NCBI GenBank assembly: GCA_964629575.1 | Contig: CAZVUM010000017.1 | Coordinates: forward strand, 1-64,000 | Source of the DNA: JAYPWI01 sp964629575 | GTDB lineage: Bacteria; Actinomycetota; Acidimicrobiia; Acidimicrobiales; Poriferisodalaceae | DNA: 64,000 nt | Direction of reading: 5' to 3' | Shown here: positions 42,996 to 52,569 of the stretch, piece by piece | Layout: every line of letters begins with the position of its first letter | Position numbering within the stretch: position 1 is the first letter of the stretch | Position numbers and translations under genes: made by a program | The notes under the pieces: model-generated | Told to the model about the DNA's origin: nothing | What the model saw: only the letters and a program-made list of their open reading frames with translations | Databases searched by the model: none

Positions 42996-45140
42996 ATGGC
43001 AGCTGACAAGACCGGCACCAGCCGGATCGGCAAGATCTCGAGTCTCAACACCAAGCTCGTGGCGGGCTTTCTGTTCCTCGGACTCGTTCCCCTACTGGTC
43101 CTTGGTTGGTACTCGTTCAACAGTTCGGCAGACCAACTGAGTGAGGCGGCGGGCCAACGACTCGAAGAAGCCGCCGTGACCGACGGCGACATGATCGACC
43201 GCAACCTCTTCGAGCGGTACGGCGACGTGCAGGCCTTTGCCGCCAACCCTGACGCCCAAGGCACGGCGAGGGAGCGCCAGAACATCGTGGACTTCCTCAC
43301 CGTCAACTACGGGATCTACGACCTGATGCTCATCGTCGACCTCGACGGTAGGGTCCTCACCGCCAACGGCGTCGACGGCTCTGGAGTGGGCATCAACAGC
43401 GACGATCTCGTGGGCCGCGATGTGTCGAGCATGCAGTGGTTCACGACGGTGCGCTCGGGCAACACTCCGGCTGGGGGCACGTACTACACCGACGCCCACC
43501 ACAGCAGCCTCGTGCGGTCGCTGTACGGCGAGGACCGCCTCACGCTTCCGTTCACCGCCCCGATCTATGACCCCACCGGTGAGATGGTCGGCGTGTGGCA
43601 CAACGAAGCGAGCTTCGACCGTGTGGTGGTCGACATCATGACTCAGCGACGCGAGAGCTTCGCCCAGCAGGGCCTCACCACGATCGAGACCCAGGTGCTC
43701 ACCTCCGACGGTGTCGTGCTCGCCGACGCCGACCCCAATGTCGTTCTCAGCCTCAACCTCGCGGACGCTGGGCTCGAAGCCGCTGCGCTCGCGACCGGAG
43801 GGGAGGGCACGCACGGCTTCGTGACCGAAGAACACCTCCGCACGGGCGTCTCGCAGATCAACGGGTACGCCGTCACAGACGGTGCCCTCGGCTTCGACGG
43901 ATACGGCTGGGGCATCCTGGTGCGCCAGGAGGCCTCCGAGGCCGCCGCGCCGGCCAACAGCCTGCGCAATTCGCTGATCGCCATCGGACTCGTGATCGCC
44001 GTGATCATCGTCGGCGCTGCGGTGTGGCTTGCCCGCAGCATCTCCTCGCCGCTCAAGCGCAACGTGTCGAAGCTGCAGGACGTGTCTCGCGGCGACCTCG
44101 CGGTGGAGTTCGAGGTCGACAGCGCTGACGAGGTGGGCCAGATGTCCACAGCCATCAACACTGCGCTCGAATCCATCGGCGAGACCCTCGCCCAGGTGGA
44201 CCACTCGGCCGGCGAGCTTTCGTCGTCGGCGGGGAACCTGACATCTCTCTCACAAGAGATGAGCGACGCAGCGACCGACACCTCCAACCAGGCAAACGAG
44301 GTGGCCTCCGGTGCCGAGCAGATCGCAGCGAGCTCCAACACCGTGGCCAGCGCGATGGATCAGATGAGCGAGAGCGTACGAGAGATTGCCGCGAGCACCT
44401 CCGAGGCCGCTCGGATGACCTCCAAGGCCGTCGAGGTGTCGGGCAGCACCCGTACCCGGATGGAAAAGCTGGACGCCAGCGCGACGGACATCGGCAACGT
44501 GATCAGCGTGATCACATCGATCGCCGCCCAAACCGACCTGTTGGCCCTCAACGCCACGATCGAGGCCGCTCGGGTCGGCGAAGCAGGCAAGGGCTTTGCC
44601 GTGGTCGCCAACGAGGTCAAGGCCCTCGCCCAACAGACGTCGGACGCAACCGAAGAGATTCAGGCCAAGATCGAGACGATCCAGGCCGACGCGGTCGGCG
44701 CCGTCGAGGCCATCGCCGAGATCAGCGAGCTGATCGACAAGGTCAACGAGACGTCGACGACGATCGCCGGCGCGGTCGAGGAACAGTCGGCGACCGCCGC
44801 CGAGGTCGGGCGCAGCATCCAGAGCGTCACCGACGGCACGGCGAGCATCTCGAGCAACATCAGCACGGTGGCCCATGCCGCGGGAACGACCAAGGCGGGC
44901 GCCAACCGAGCCCAAGACGCCGCAGCTCAGCTCAACACCCTGGCCGCCCACCTCAACGACCTCCTCTCGAAGTTCACCCTGAGCGAGGGGGCTCGAAACG
45001 CTGTCGACCCACTGCACGTCTACAGCGAGCCGGCCTCGCCGGCAGCAGCACCCGCCGCACCCGAGCACGTCCAGCGGGAGGCTCTCGAACAGACGCTCGA
45101 CGATCTCGGCGAAGACCTCGTGCCGAGCGGCTGGAGGTAG
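42996..45140 (+). CDS. methyl-accepting chemotaxis protein, dCache type (cluster 2)
   Basis: A 714-residue receptor, clearly paralogous to the one at 40022. Helix 1 is LVAGFLFLGLVPLLVLGWYS. The sensor repeats FERYGDVQAFAANPDAQGT, IYDLMLIVDLDGRVLTANG and NTPAGGTYYTD. Helix 2 is at about 324-346, then HAMP (VSRGDLAVEFEVDSADEVG) and the tip QTDLLALNATIEAARVGEAG. The C-terminus has about 50 extra Ala/Pro-rich residues and no NWETF pentapeptide. It is divergent from H-NOX and starts the second che operon. Confidence 0.93.
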   Translation: MAADKTGTSRIGKISSLNTKLVAGFLFLGLVPLLVLGWYSFNSSADQLSEAAGQRLEEAAVTDGDMIDRNLFERYGDVQAFAANPDAQGTARERQNIVDFLTVNYGIYDLMLIVDLDGRVLTANGVDGSGVGINSDDLVGRDVSSMQWFTTVRSGNTPAGGTYYTDAHHSSLVRSLYGEDRLTLPFTAPIYDPTGEMVGVWHNEASFDRVVVDIMTQRRESFAQQGLTTIETQVLTSDGVVLADADPNVVLSLNLADAGLEAAALATGGEGTHGFVTEEHLRTGVSQINGYAVTDGALGFDGYGWGILVRQEASEAAAPANSLRNSLIAIGLVIAVIIVGAAVWLARSISSPLKRNVSKLQDVSRGDLAVEFEVDSADEVGQMSTAINTALESIGETLAQVDHSAGELSSSAGNLTSLSQEMSDAATDTSNQANEVASGAEQIAASSNTVASAMDQMSESVREIAASTSEAARMTSKAVEVSGSTRTRMEKLDASATDIGNVISVITSIAAQTDLLALNATIEAARVGEAGKGFAVVANEVKALAQQTSDATEEIQAKIETIQADAVGAVEAIAEISELIDKVNETSTTIAGAVEEQSATAAEVGRSIQSVTDGTASISSNISTVAHAAGTTKAGANRAQDAAAQLNTLAAHLNDLLSKFTLSEGARNAVDPLHVYSEPASPAAAPAAPEHVQREALEQTLDDLGEDLVPSGWR

Positions 45141-45170
45141 TCAGGTTCCCGGTGGGTGAAGGGTCGACCC

Positions 45171-47348
45171 ATGTCTGACATCGACGAATTCCAAGAGATC
45201 ATCGACGACTTCATCGTCGAGAGCCTCGAAGCACTCGATCAACTCGACGAGGAGTTCGTGCGCCTCGAGCAGGAACCCACCTCGGTGGAGCTGCTGGGCA
45301 GCATCTTCCGCACGGTCCATTCGATCAAGGGAACCTCCTCGTTCCTCGACTTCGTCGAGTTGGAGAAGCTCGCCCATGCGGGCGAGAACCTCCTCAGCCT
45401 GCTGCGGGACGGCGAGCTAGGGCTCGACGTCCACATGACCACCACCCTGCTCGAGATGGTGGACTCGCTCCGCGCCACCCTCGCGGCGATCCAGGACACC
45501 AAGACCGACGCCGAGCAAGACCATGCCCGCCTCGTGAAGCGACTCGAAGCGCACGCCGCCTCGGAGCCGGTCGAGGAAGTCGGCACCACAGAAACAAGCG
45601 CCGATCCCGCGCCAGCAGATGCTGAGCCGGCGGCCTCATCGGAGGACACACCTTCGCAGGCCGAGGCCAGCACCGGCGACCGGCCGACGGCAGAGAGCTC
45701 CATCCGCGTCGACGTGGACCTGCTCGATCGACTGATGGACCTCGTGAGCGAGCTCGTTCTCGCCCGCAACCAGATCCGTCAGTACCGCATCGACGGCGTC
45801 GATCCGTCCTACGACAACGCGACCCAGCAACTCGACCTGCTCACGAGCGACCTCCAGCAGGCAGTGATGGCCACGCGGATGCAGCCGCTGAGCCAGCTCT
45901 TCGGCCGTCTGCCGCGGATGGTGCGAGACCTGGCACACACGTGCGACAAGCAGGTTCAACTCCAGGTCACGGGTGGCGACACCGAGCTCGACCGCACGCT
46001 CCTCGAAGCGATCCGCGATCCACTCACCCACATCGTCCGCAACTCGGTCGATCACGGGATCGAGGATCCCGCTGGTCGCAGGGCTGCGGACAAGCCAGAA
46101 TCCGGCACGATCTGGATCGACGCCCGCCACGAAGGCGGCCAGGTGATGATCGAGATCACCGACAACGGCAAGGGATTCGATCTCGATCGCATTGCCGAAA
46201 AGGCGGTCGCCGCCGGCGTGATCGCCCAGGACGCGGCCCAGACCATGGGAACGCGCGAGATCGCCCAGCTGGTCTTCCATCCCGGTCTGAGTACCGCCGA
46301 AGAGGTCACGACCGTCAGCGGGCGTGGCGTCGGTATGGACGTGGTCAAGCGCAGCATCGACGAGATCGGTGGGCAGATCGACATCGAGACCGAGATGGGT
46401 ACGGGAACCAAGCTCACGCTGCGCATCCCACTGACGCTCGCGATCATTCCCGCGCTGCGGTGCATCTGCGACGACCAGACCTACCTGATCCCACAGCTGA
46501 ACGTGGTGGAGCTCCACCAGGTCGACGAATCCTCGCCGGTCGAGCTCATCGGGTCGACGCCGGTCCATCGCCTGCGCGGCGACCTGTTGCCCCTCCTGCA
46601 TTGGAGGGACGTCCTGGCCGATGGGGCCCACCGCGAGGACTACGACGCCGAAGGCTTCATCGTGGTGATCCATGCACACGGGCTCAACTTCGGCTTCGTG
46701 GTCGACGAGGTCGTCTCGACCGAGGAGATCGTGGTCAAGCCGCTGCGGGCCCACGTCAAAGGCATCGACGCCTTCGCCGGATCCACGGTTCTCGGCGACG
46801 GTTCTGTGGCCCTCATCTTCGATCCGATCGGCCTGACCGCTTCGAGCGGTCTGACGATCGACTCCAACGCCGAACAGGCCTCGGGGCCGCTCAACTCGAC
46901 CGGAGGATCCCACGACACGGAGTCACTCCTCGTGTGCGATGTCGGTGGACGGCGCGTGGCACTCCCCCTGAGCGACATCGTTCGGCTCGAGAGCATCGAC
47001 CGAGACTCCCTCGACCACGCAGCCGGGGACACGGTGGTGCAGTACCGCGGTTCGCTGATGCGCATCGTCGAGCCCCAGCGCTACCTCCCAGGAACCCCCT
47101 ACGGCGAGGACAGCCCAGAGCCCCTCTCGGTTCTCGTGCTGCGTGAGGGCTACAGCACCGACCCCGTTGGCCTGGTGGTGGACCACATCCTCGAGGTCCA
47201 CCAGGCAAACCTCGATGGCGGCCGACCTGCGGATCCGCCTGTGCGGGTCTCGATACCGATCGATGGGCTCGTCACCGATGTCCTCGATGGGGCAGTCATC
47301 CGCCGTCAGCTCGATCCCAAATCGGCCTTCAGAGAGGTGGCCTCGTGA
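45171..47348 (+). CDS. cheA: chemotaxis histidine kinase CheA with two CheW-like domains (cluster 2)
   Basis: A 725-residue paralogue of the cluster 1 kinase. P1 has phospho-His50 (FRTVHSIKGTSSF). A short linker (about 125-175) replaces P2 and lacks the ILVDDG repeats. P3 begins at about 178 (IRVDVDLLDRLMDLVSEL). P4 has HIVRNSVDHGIEDPAGR and ITDNGKGFDLDRI. Two CheW-like units follow: about 430-565 (IPALRCICDDQTYLIPQ) and about 585-715. The ATG at 45171 is preferred; a GTG at 45156 would add five residues. It overlaps cheW by 4 bp. Confidence 0.93.
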   Translation: MSDIDEFQEIIDDFIVESLEALDQLDEEFVRLEQEPTSVELLGSIFRTVHSIKGTSSFLDFVELEKLAHAGENLLSLLRDGELGLDVHMTTTLLEMVDSLRATLAAIQDTKTDAEQDHARLVKRLEAHAASEPVEEVGTTETSADPAPADAEPAASSEDTPSQAEASTGDRPTAESSIRVDVDLLDRLMDLVSELVLARNQIRQYRIDGVDPSYDNATQQLDLLTSDLQQAVMATRMQPLSQLFGRLPRMVRDLAHTCDKQVQLQVTGGDTELDRTLLEAIRDPLTHIVRNSVDHGIEDPAGRRAADKPESGTIWIDARHEGGQVMIEITDNGKGFDLDRIAEKAVAAGVIAQDAAQTMGTREIAQLVFHPGLSTAEEVTTVSGRGVGMDVVKRSIDEIGGQIDIETEMGTGTKLTLRIPLTLAIIPALRCICDDQTYLIPQLNVVELHQVDESSPVELIGSTPVHRLRGDLLPLLHWRDVLADGAHREDYDAEGFIVVIHAHGLNFGFVVDEVVSTEEIVVKPLRAHVKGIDAFAGSTVLGDGSVALIFDPIGLTASSGLTIDSNAEQASGPLNSTGGSHDTESLLVCDVGGRRVALPLSDIVRLESIDRDSLDHAAGDTVVQYRGSLMRIVEPQRYLPGTPYGEDSPEPLSVLVLREGYSTDPVGLVVDHILEVHQANLDGGRPADPPVRVSIPIDGLVTDVLDGAVIRRQLDPKSAFREVAS

Positions 47349-47839
47349 GCACCCCGCACCTTCTGGCCACTTTCTACGTGCAGGACACGCAGCTGGCGAT
47401 CGACGCCGCTGCTGTTCAAGAAGTGCTCTATGGCCAACGAGTGTTTCCTGTTCCGGGGACGGAGCCTTCGATCCTCGGGCTCATGAACCTGCGGGGCCAG
47501 GTGGTCACGACCATCGATCTGGCGGCCCGGATGGGCGGCGAACGAACGGTCGCGCTCGAGGAGTGCTTCCACGTGGTCGCCCGCACCATCGAGGGCCCCG
47601 TGAGCCTCGTGGTCGACAATGTCGGACCCGTCGTCGACGCCAGCGACCTGGTGCCCGACCCGCCGCCTGACACCATGGATCCACGGCTTGGCGATCTGGT
47701 CTCGGGTGTCCATCAACGCGAGGGGACCCTCCTGCTGGTCCTCGACATCGAGGCCGCGACCTCGGTGATCGACTTGGACGGTGAATCTCTTGACGGCGCG
47801 GTGGCCCCGGGGGCCGATGGGATCCCCGCCGATGCATGA
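47345..47839 (+). CDS. cheW: chemotaxis adaptor CheW (cluster 2)
   Basis: A 164-residue adaptor. LLATFYVQDTQLAIDAAAVQ, SILGLMNLRGQVVTTIDLAA and GPVSLVVDNVGPVVD match the family. Its GTG start overlaps the CheA stop (GTGA) and its end overlaps the CheB start by 8 bp. The pair of CheW proteins may serve separate arrays or mix. Confidence 0.92.
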   Translation: MSTPHLLATFYVQDTQLAIDAAAVQEVLYGQRVFPVPGTEPSILGLMNLRGQVVTTIDLAARMGGERTVALEECFHVVARTIEGPVSLVVDNVGPVVDASDLVPDPPPDTMDPRLGDLVSGVHQREGTLLLVLDIEAATSVIDLDGESLDGAVAPGADGIPADA

Positions 47840-48938
47840 CCCAGACGACTCGCAGATCGGGGTGCTCATCGTCGATGACTCACCGTCGGTTCGGCGAATC
47901 CTGAGCTTCGTCGTCTCCGAGGAACCCACCCTGCGGGTGGTGGGACAGGCCCAGCACGGCGGTGAGGCCATCAGCATGGCGCGCGAGCTCCGGCCGGACG
48001 CGATTGTTCTCGACGTCGAAATGCCAGTGATCGACGGTCTCGACGCCTTGGCCGAGCTCAGGGCCATCGTGCCCGACGCGACCATCGTGCTGTTCAGCAG
48101 GGCCGACGCGACCTCGGATCGGGTCTATTCGGCGGTGCGAACCGGAGCGGTCGAGTTCGTTCCCAAGCCGCGCGACGTACGCGACGTCGACGACGCTGTG
48201 ATCCGCCTCCGTCGAACCCTTCTCCCCCGTCTCCGGGCCGCGCGCCCCGCCGAACCACAGCGAGCCCGTTCGACGACAGTCCGGCGCCAACTGACACCCC
48301 GCACCGCCGCCCCGATCGATGCGATCGTCATCGGCTCCTCGACGGGAGGCCCACAGGCCCTCGAGGCGGTCATCGGTGGCCTGAGCCGTGATCTCCCGGT
48401 CCCGGTGTTCGTTGTGCAGCACATCAATGAGGAGTTCAGTCACCGCCTCGCGAACCGGCTTGCCGACGTCACGTCGCTGAACGTGGTCGAGGCCACGCGC
48501 GGCGACGTCGTGCGCCGCGGGACCGTGTACGTGGCACCCGGCGACGCCCACATGGAAGTGTCCCAGCCCGAGGATCATGTTCGGATCCGGCTGCACAACG
48601 GCCCAGAGGTCAACAGCTGTCGACCGTCGGTGGATGTTCTCTTTCACAGCGCAGCCAACGTGTACGGGCCCCACCAGCTCGCCATCGTCCTCACGGGCAT
48701 GGGCATCGACGGGCTCGAAGGGTGCCGGGCCATCGCCTACCGCGGGGCGCCCGTCATGGTGCAGGACGAAGCCAGCAGCGTGATCTGGGGAATGCCCGGC
48801 GCCGTTGCCCGAGCTGACCTGGCCGATGAGATCGTGCCGCTGCAGGACATCGCAGCGCGCCTCACCCGCTGGGTCACAGCGACTCACTCTCAGAATTCAA
48901 CCAACGATGTCGGTCCCGAAGCGAGGGCACATGTCTGA
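47832..48938 (+). CDS. cheB: protein-glutamate methylesterase CheB (cluster 2)
   Basis: A 368-residue receiver-esterase. The receiver has VLIVDDSPSVRRILSF and the acceptor Asp in IVLDVEMPVIDGLDAL. The esterase has Ser in VIGSSTGGPQALEAV, His in VVQHINEEFS and Asp in TGMGIDGLEG. The start at 47832 lies inside the end of cheW (8-bp overlap), and its end overlaps cheR by 8 bp. No cheY lies on this strand of cluster 2; the nearest is at 50411. Confidence 0.93.
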   Translation: MHDPDDSQIGVLIVDDSPSVRRILSFVVSEEPTLRVVGQAQHGGEAISMARELRPDAIVLDVEMPVIDGLDALAELRAIVPDATIVLFSRADATSDRVYSAVRTGAVEFVPKPRDVRDVDDAVIRLRRTLLPRLRAARPAEPQRARSTTVRRQLTPRTAAPIDAIVIGSSTGGPQALEAVIGGLSRDLPVPVFVVQHINEEFSHRLANRLADVTSLNVVEATRGDVVRRGTVYVAPGDAHMEVSQPEDHVRIRLHNGPEVNSCRPSVDVLFHSAANVYGPHQLAIVLTGMGIDGLEGCRAIAYRGAPVMVQDEASSVIWGMPGAVARADLADEIVPLQDIAARLTRWVTATHSQNSTNDVGPEARAHV

Positions 48939-49785
48939 AACGACCACCGGCATCATTGCCCCGAGCGACGGGTTGTTTCTTCGGAGCCTTCTCCGCGAGA
49001 AGGCGGCCATCGAGGTCGACGCCAACCGGGACTACCTGCTGAGCGCCCGACTCGCTCCCGTCGCAGCCGAACACGGGCTCGACGACATCGCCGAGTTGGT
49101 GCGCAACCTGCGCCAGGGACGCGCCGACCTCGAGGCGGCCGTGATCGACGCGATGACGACCAACGAAACGTCGTTCTTCCGCGACCCCACCTTCTTCTCC
49201 GACCTGCAGAGCGACATCATTCCGATGCTCGCCCAGACGGCGTCGTCGAGCCACCCGCTCACCATCTGGAGTGCAGCCTGCTCGTCTGGTCAGGAGATCT
49301 ACAGCGTCGCCATGATGCTGGACCAGCACTTTCCGGAGCTGATCCAGTCCCACTCGATTCGTCTTCTCGCCACGGACATCTCGCCGACGATGGTCGATCG
49401 TTGCCACGAGGGCCTGTACACACAGCAGGAGGTGGCGCGAGGAGTGGATCCCGAACTCCGGGCCCGCTACTTCGACGCAGAGGGCGACCGTCTGCGCGTT
49501 CGACGATCGCTGCGCGACCTGGTGTTCAACCGCCAGATCAACCTCGTGCAGTCGTTCGGCATGGTGCCGCGATGCGACCTCATCCTGCTCCGCAACGTGC
49601 TCATCTACTTCCGCGATGAGGTGCGGGTGTCGGTCCTGGACCGGATGCGCACCCAGGTGTTGAAGCAACACGGCCTTCTGGTTCTCGGTGCCAGCGAGAC
49701 CCTGGTGAACCTCGACGTCGGCTACGACACGGTTCACCTCCCCCTCGGCACCTCATACACCCCCCGCAGCGGCCTCAGCTTCTGA
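48931..49785 (+). CDS. cheR: chemoreceptor methyltransferase CheR (cluster 2)
   Basis: A 284-residue SAM methyltransferase. It shares IDAMTTNETSFFRD with the cluster 1 enzyme, and has IWSAACSSGQEIYSVAMM, LLATDISPTMVDRCHEGLY, CDLILLRNVLIYF and LLVLGASETL. It lacks the GTTAA repeat tail of the paralogue. The ATG overlaps the end of cheB by 8 bp. It is the last gene of the plus-strand operon and is followed by a strong hairpin. Confidence 0.93.
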   Translation: MSETTTGIIAPSDGLFLRSLLREKAAIEVDANRDYLLSARLAPVAAEHGLDDIAELVRNLRQGRADLEAAVIDAMTTNETSFFRDPTFFSDLQSDIIPMLAQTASSSHPLTIWSAACSSGQEIYSVAMMLDQHFPELIQSHSIRLLATDISPTMVDRCHEGLYTQQEVARGVDPELRARYFDAEGDRLRVRRSLRDLVFNRQINLVQSFGMVPRCDLILLRNVLIYFRDEVRVSVLDRMRTQVLKQHGLLVLGASETLVNLDVGYDTVHLPLGTSYTPRSGLSF

Positions 49786-49851
49786 TCGCGCCCAGCCGGT
49801 CCTCGCGACGCGCAGGCGTCGCCAGCACAGAGCCCGGCCCCGCAACCACGA

Positions 49852-49880
49852 GCGCCGTCGTCTCGACGACGACGGCGCTA
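49852..49880. terminator. bidirectional hairpin terminator
   Basis: AGCGCCGTCGTC, five bases, GACGACGGCGCT: a perfect 12-bp stem in the 133-bp gap between convergent cheR and the CheX-like gene. There is no T-run. Position and strength suit a shared terminator. Confidence 0.65.
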
Positions 49881-49918
49881 CGGGCGGCCCCTGGGGAGGG
49901 CCAGAACTGGAATTGGGG

Positions 49919-50353
49919 TCAGACGTCGGCGAAGGCGATGTTGCCGCTGCCGTAGTCACCCACGGTCACCTGGTAGCAGGTGCCGCTGCCCGCGCCACCG
50001 GGCCACGAACCCTCACCCGTGGACCCAGGTACGAGGCGGATGTGGACGGGGTTCTTCACGTTGACCCGGCCTGACAAGACGTTGACGATCTCGCGATAGA
50101 ACTCGAGGAGTTCCTCATCGGGGCTGTCGGACTCGGCGCGGCCCGCCGGCATCATCGCCAGCGCGGCGCCTGCTGCGTGGGCCAGCGGAAGCTCGGTGGA
50201 CACGACGCATTGCGGGACGTCGTTGTCGTCGACGAACTCGTAGGTGCTCCGCCCGACCTGTGAGGGGTCGAGGGCACCGTTGGTCACCAAGACATCGGCG
50301 CCGAGCAGATCGCTCAGATCATCGACGAGCTCGTTTGCAGTGGGGTATTCCAT
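49919..50353 (-). CDS. CheX/CheC-like protein
   Basis: A 144-residue protein that I read as a divergent CheC/CheX-family member. The helix ELLEFYREIVNVLSGRVN carries an ExxN pair (E-I-V-N) in the right setting, with strands such as CVVSTELPLAHAAGAALAM before it and a Gly-rich C-terminal half. It lies 57 bp after a cheY gene on the same strand. It may be a CheY-P phosphatase for that regulator. Similarity is weak and a non-catalytic role is possible. Confidence 0.6.
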   Translation of the reverse strand: MEYPTANELVDDLSDLLGADVLVTNGALDPSQVGRSTYEFVDDNDVPQCVVSTELPLAHAAGAALAMMPAGRAESDSPDEELLEFYREIVNVLSGRVNVKNPVHIRLVPGSTGEGSWPGGAGSGTCYQVTVGDYGSGNIAFADV

Positions 50354-50410
50354 GTTCTCTCCGAGGGATCGGGGGTGTTCTCCGAGGGGCTGGTCTCTGA
50401 GAAGGCGGCG

Positions 50411-50776
50411 TCAGTCGCCCAGGATCGAGCTCAGGGCGGCCTCGAGCGACTCGGGGGTGAACGGCTTGGTCACGAAGAACGCCGCACCTGCGTCGTCGGC
50501 CCTCTGGCGCATCGGGCCGGTGGCCTCCGACGTCACGAACCCGACACACGTGTCGCGCTCCTCCGAACGAAGGGTCTCGAGCATCTCGATGCCGGTCATG
50601 TTCGGCATGTTCCAGTCGGCGAGAACGGCATCGATGCCGCCCCCGCGGATCGTCTCGAGTGCCTGTACGCCGTCTTCGGCTTCTTGCACATCGAGATCCT
50701 TGAAGCCGGCCTGACGCAGACCGCGTCGAACCAGCTTCCGCATGACTGCGCTGTCATCGACGATCAGTAGGTTCAT
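50411..50776 (-). CDS. CheY-like response regulator
   Basis: A stand-alone 121-residue receiver. LLIVDDSAVMRKLVRRGLRQ contains the acidic pair, DAVLADWNMPNMTGIEML the phospho-Asp, GFVTSEATG the switch Thr/Ser, and FFVTKPFTPE the Lys. It resembles CheY1 at 36632 (ADWNMP shared). It lies between the HD-GYP gene and the CheX-like gene on the minus strand and may be the output regulator of cluster 2, which has no other cheY. Confidence 0.9.
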   Translation of the reverse strand: MNLLIVDDSAVMRKLVRRGLRQAGFKDLDVQEAEDGVQALETIRGGGIDAVLADWNMPNMTGIEMLETLRSEERDTCVGFVTSEATGPMRQRADDAGAAFFVTKPFTPESLEAALSSILGD

Positions 50777-50898
50777 GAATACACACCTCGTGAACTGGGG
50801 CGAGAGGGCGATGGGCTGTGGTGGCGCCCACACTTCCCATCGGCACCACATGCACCCGAGTTGAGGGGGTGGTGGTGCCTCTTCGCGTGACCGCTGAT

Positions 50899-52425
50899 TC
50901 AGCCCGCGACGAGCTCGGGATGCTTGGCATGCATCACCGAGAAGGCCTCGACGACCGAGGGGTCGAACCGGGTTCCAGCGAGCTCTCGGAGGGTCTCGAG
51001 AACCTGATCGATCGGCTGATCGACCAGCAGGAGAACGGCGTGGTCGACCACGGCGATCACGCGAGCGTCTAGGGGGATGTCTTCCGCGCTGAGGCCTTCG
51101 GGGAAGCCGCTGCCGTCCCATGCTTCGTGATGGTGGAGCACGGCTCTCGCGATGTCCTCGCCTGCCGAGTACCGCAGGTAGTCGGCGCTGCGTTGGGGGT
51201 GCTGTTTCCACTGCTCGAGCTCATCCCCCGACAGGTCCTCCTCGCGCGCCCGCATGATGTCTGGCGGAAAACCGAACTTGCCGATGTCATGGAGCTGAGC
51301 AGCGAGGCGGACCCGGAGGATGTCGGCGTGGTAGTAGCCGAGCTCTCCGGCCAACTCGACAGCGAACGTTGACACCGCTTCGGAATGGCTCCGGTCGGTC
51401 TGCTCCTCGATCCTCTCGACGGCGGCGAACGCAGCGTTCAGCTCGACCTCGACGGCCTCCTCGGTCGAGAGCTTTCCGGCGTTCACGGTTCCGCCCCCCC
51501 GTCGTCGCGCCGCGTCACTCGCGCGGGCTGCGAGCTCCACCAGGGTGCGATCGTTGTCCCCGACATCGGGGCCGGCGTGACCCACGGCTGCCCGGAGAGG
51601 CTCGACTCCGTCGGGCCGGAAGCTCTCGCCGATCGTCACGATCTGGTCAGCGAGTGCGTCGGCCTCGTCATCGAGGAGGTCGTCTGCCAAGAAGGCGTAG
51701 TGGAGGTTGCCGAGAGCGAAGAGTTGGGCCCCGACGCCTGCACATGCCCCGTCGAGGAGCAGTGACAGGCGACGTGAGACGAGGTTGACGCTTCGCTCGT
51801 CGATCGAGGCCAGGATCGCGTCCGCATTGGCGAACTCGATGTGCCCGACGCGCGGGAGATTCCCCCGCCGGGCCCGATCGGTCAGCATGCGGTCGAAGGA
51901 GGTCTTGGTCGGAAGGCCGGACACCTGGTCGAGTCCCAGCTCGCTCTGACGAGGACCAGACATCTCGAGGCGCTGCCGAAAGCCCGTCAACAAGAGCTCT
52001 GGGTCGATCGGATCGGCGCTCGCGATGAACCCGTCTTCGGTCGCAGGAGCCTCGCTGAGGGCCGAATCGGGGTACGCCGCAGCGAGGCCGGCCTCGTTGC
52101 CTTCGGCGAGAATGCCGCTCGCCCCGTGCTCGACCAAGGTGAGCGCGATGTCTTCGCCGCCCGGATGACACAGTGCGATGATCGATTTGGGTTGGGCGTC
52201 GACGAGCTGACCCATCACCGGGCGCAGCCGCACGACGGGCAGGCGCGTGGAGACGAGCACGACGTCCGTCGCCGACGACACGTCGTCCATCTCCGTCTTC
52301 ATGTCGACCGCGACGCGGTCTGCGATCCGGCGGCGCGAGACGTCGGACACCCACAGCGATACGACGCTGATGGGTGTCGCATTGCTCGGCGGGGGACTCG
52401 CGCCTGCGTCCTCGTCGTCTGCCAT
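50899..52425 (-). CDS. HD-GYP c-di-GMP phosphodiesterase-like protein
   Basis: A 508-residue protein with three regions: a receiver-like alpha/beta part (about 20-130), a degenerate GGDEF-like part (about 160-320, DQVSGLPTKTSFDRMLTD, no GGDEF motif found), and an HD-GYP domain (about 335-505). The last has QLHDIGKFGFPPDIM and HHEAWDGSGFPEGL, with GFP instead of GYP, so the metal ligands look intact. It should cleave c-di-GMP. Linked to cheY and a CheX-like gene, it may couple c-di-GMP level to chemotaxis. It is divergent from the M23 gene. Confidence 0.85.
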   Translation of the reverse strand: MADDEDAGASPPPSNATPISVVSLWVSDVSRRRIADRVAVDMKTEMDDVSSATDVVLVSTRLPVVRLRPVMGQLVDAQPKSIIALCHPGGEDIALTLVEHGASGILAEGNEAGLAAAYPDSALSEAPATEDGFIASADPIDPELLLTGFRQRLEMSGPRQSELGLDQVSGLPTKTSFDRMLTDRARRGNLPRVGHIEFANADAILASIDERSVNLVSRRLSLLLDGACAGVGAQLFALGNLHYAFLADDLLDDEADALADQIVTIGESFRPDGVEPLRAAVGHAGPDVGDNDRTLVELAARASDAARRRGGGTVNAGKLSTEEAVEVELNAAFAAVERIEEQTDRSHSEAVSTFAVELAGELGYYHADILRVRLAAQLHDIGKFGFPPDIMRAREEDLSGDELEQWKQHPQRSADYLRYSAGEDIARAVLHHHEAWDGSGFPEGLSAEDIPLDARVIAVVDHAVLLLVDQPIDQVLETLRELAGTRFDPSVVEAFSVMHAKHPELVAG

Positions 52426-52569
52426 GTGCTCGCCTCGCCCTCCTGGGTTTGGTTCTGGGTCTCCCGTTGTCCAATCGGAGCGCTGATGGCTGCTTTCAAG
52501 GCTTCGGAGCCAGGCCCCGAGCTTGAGGGGAACGGCCATCGGCCGACTGGTGTGCCCGAGTGAGGTGTC

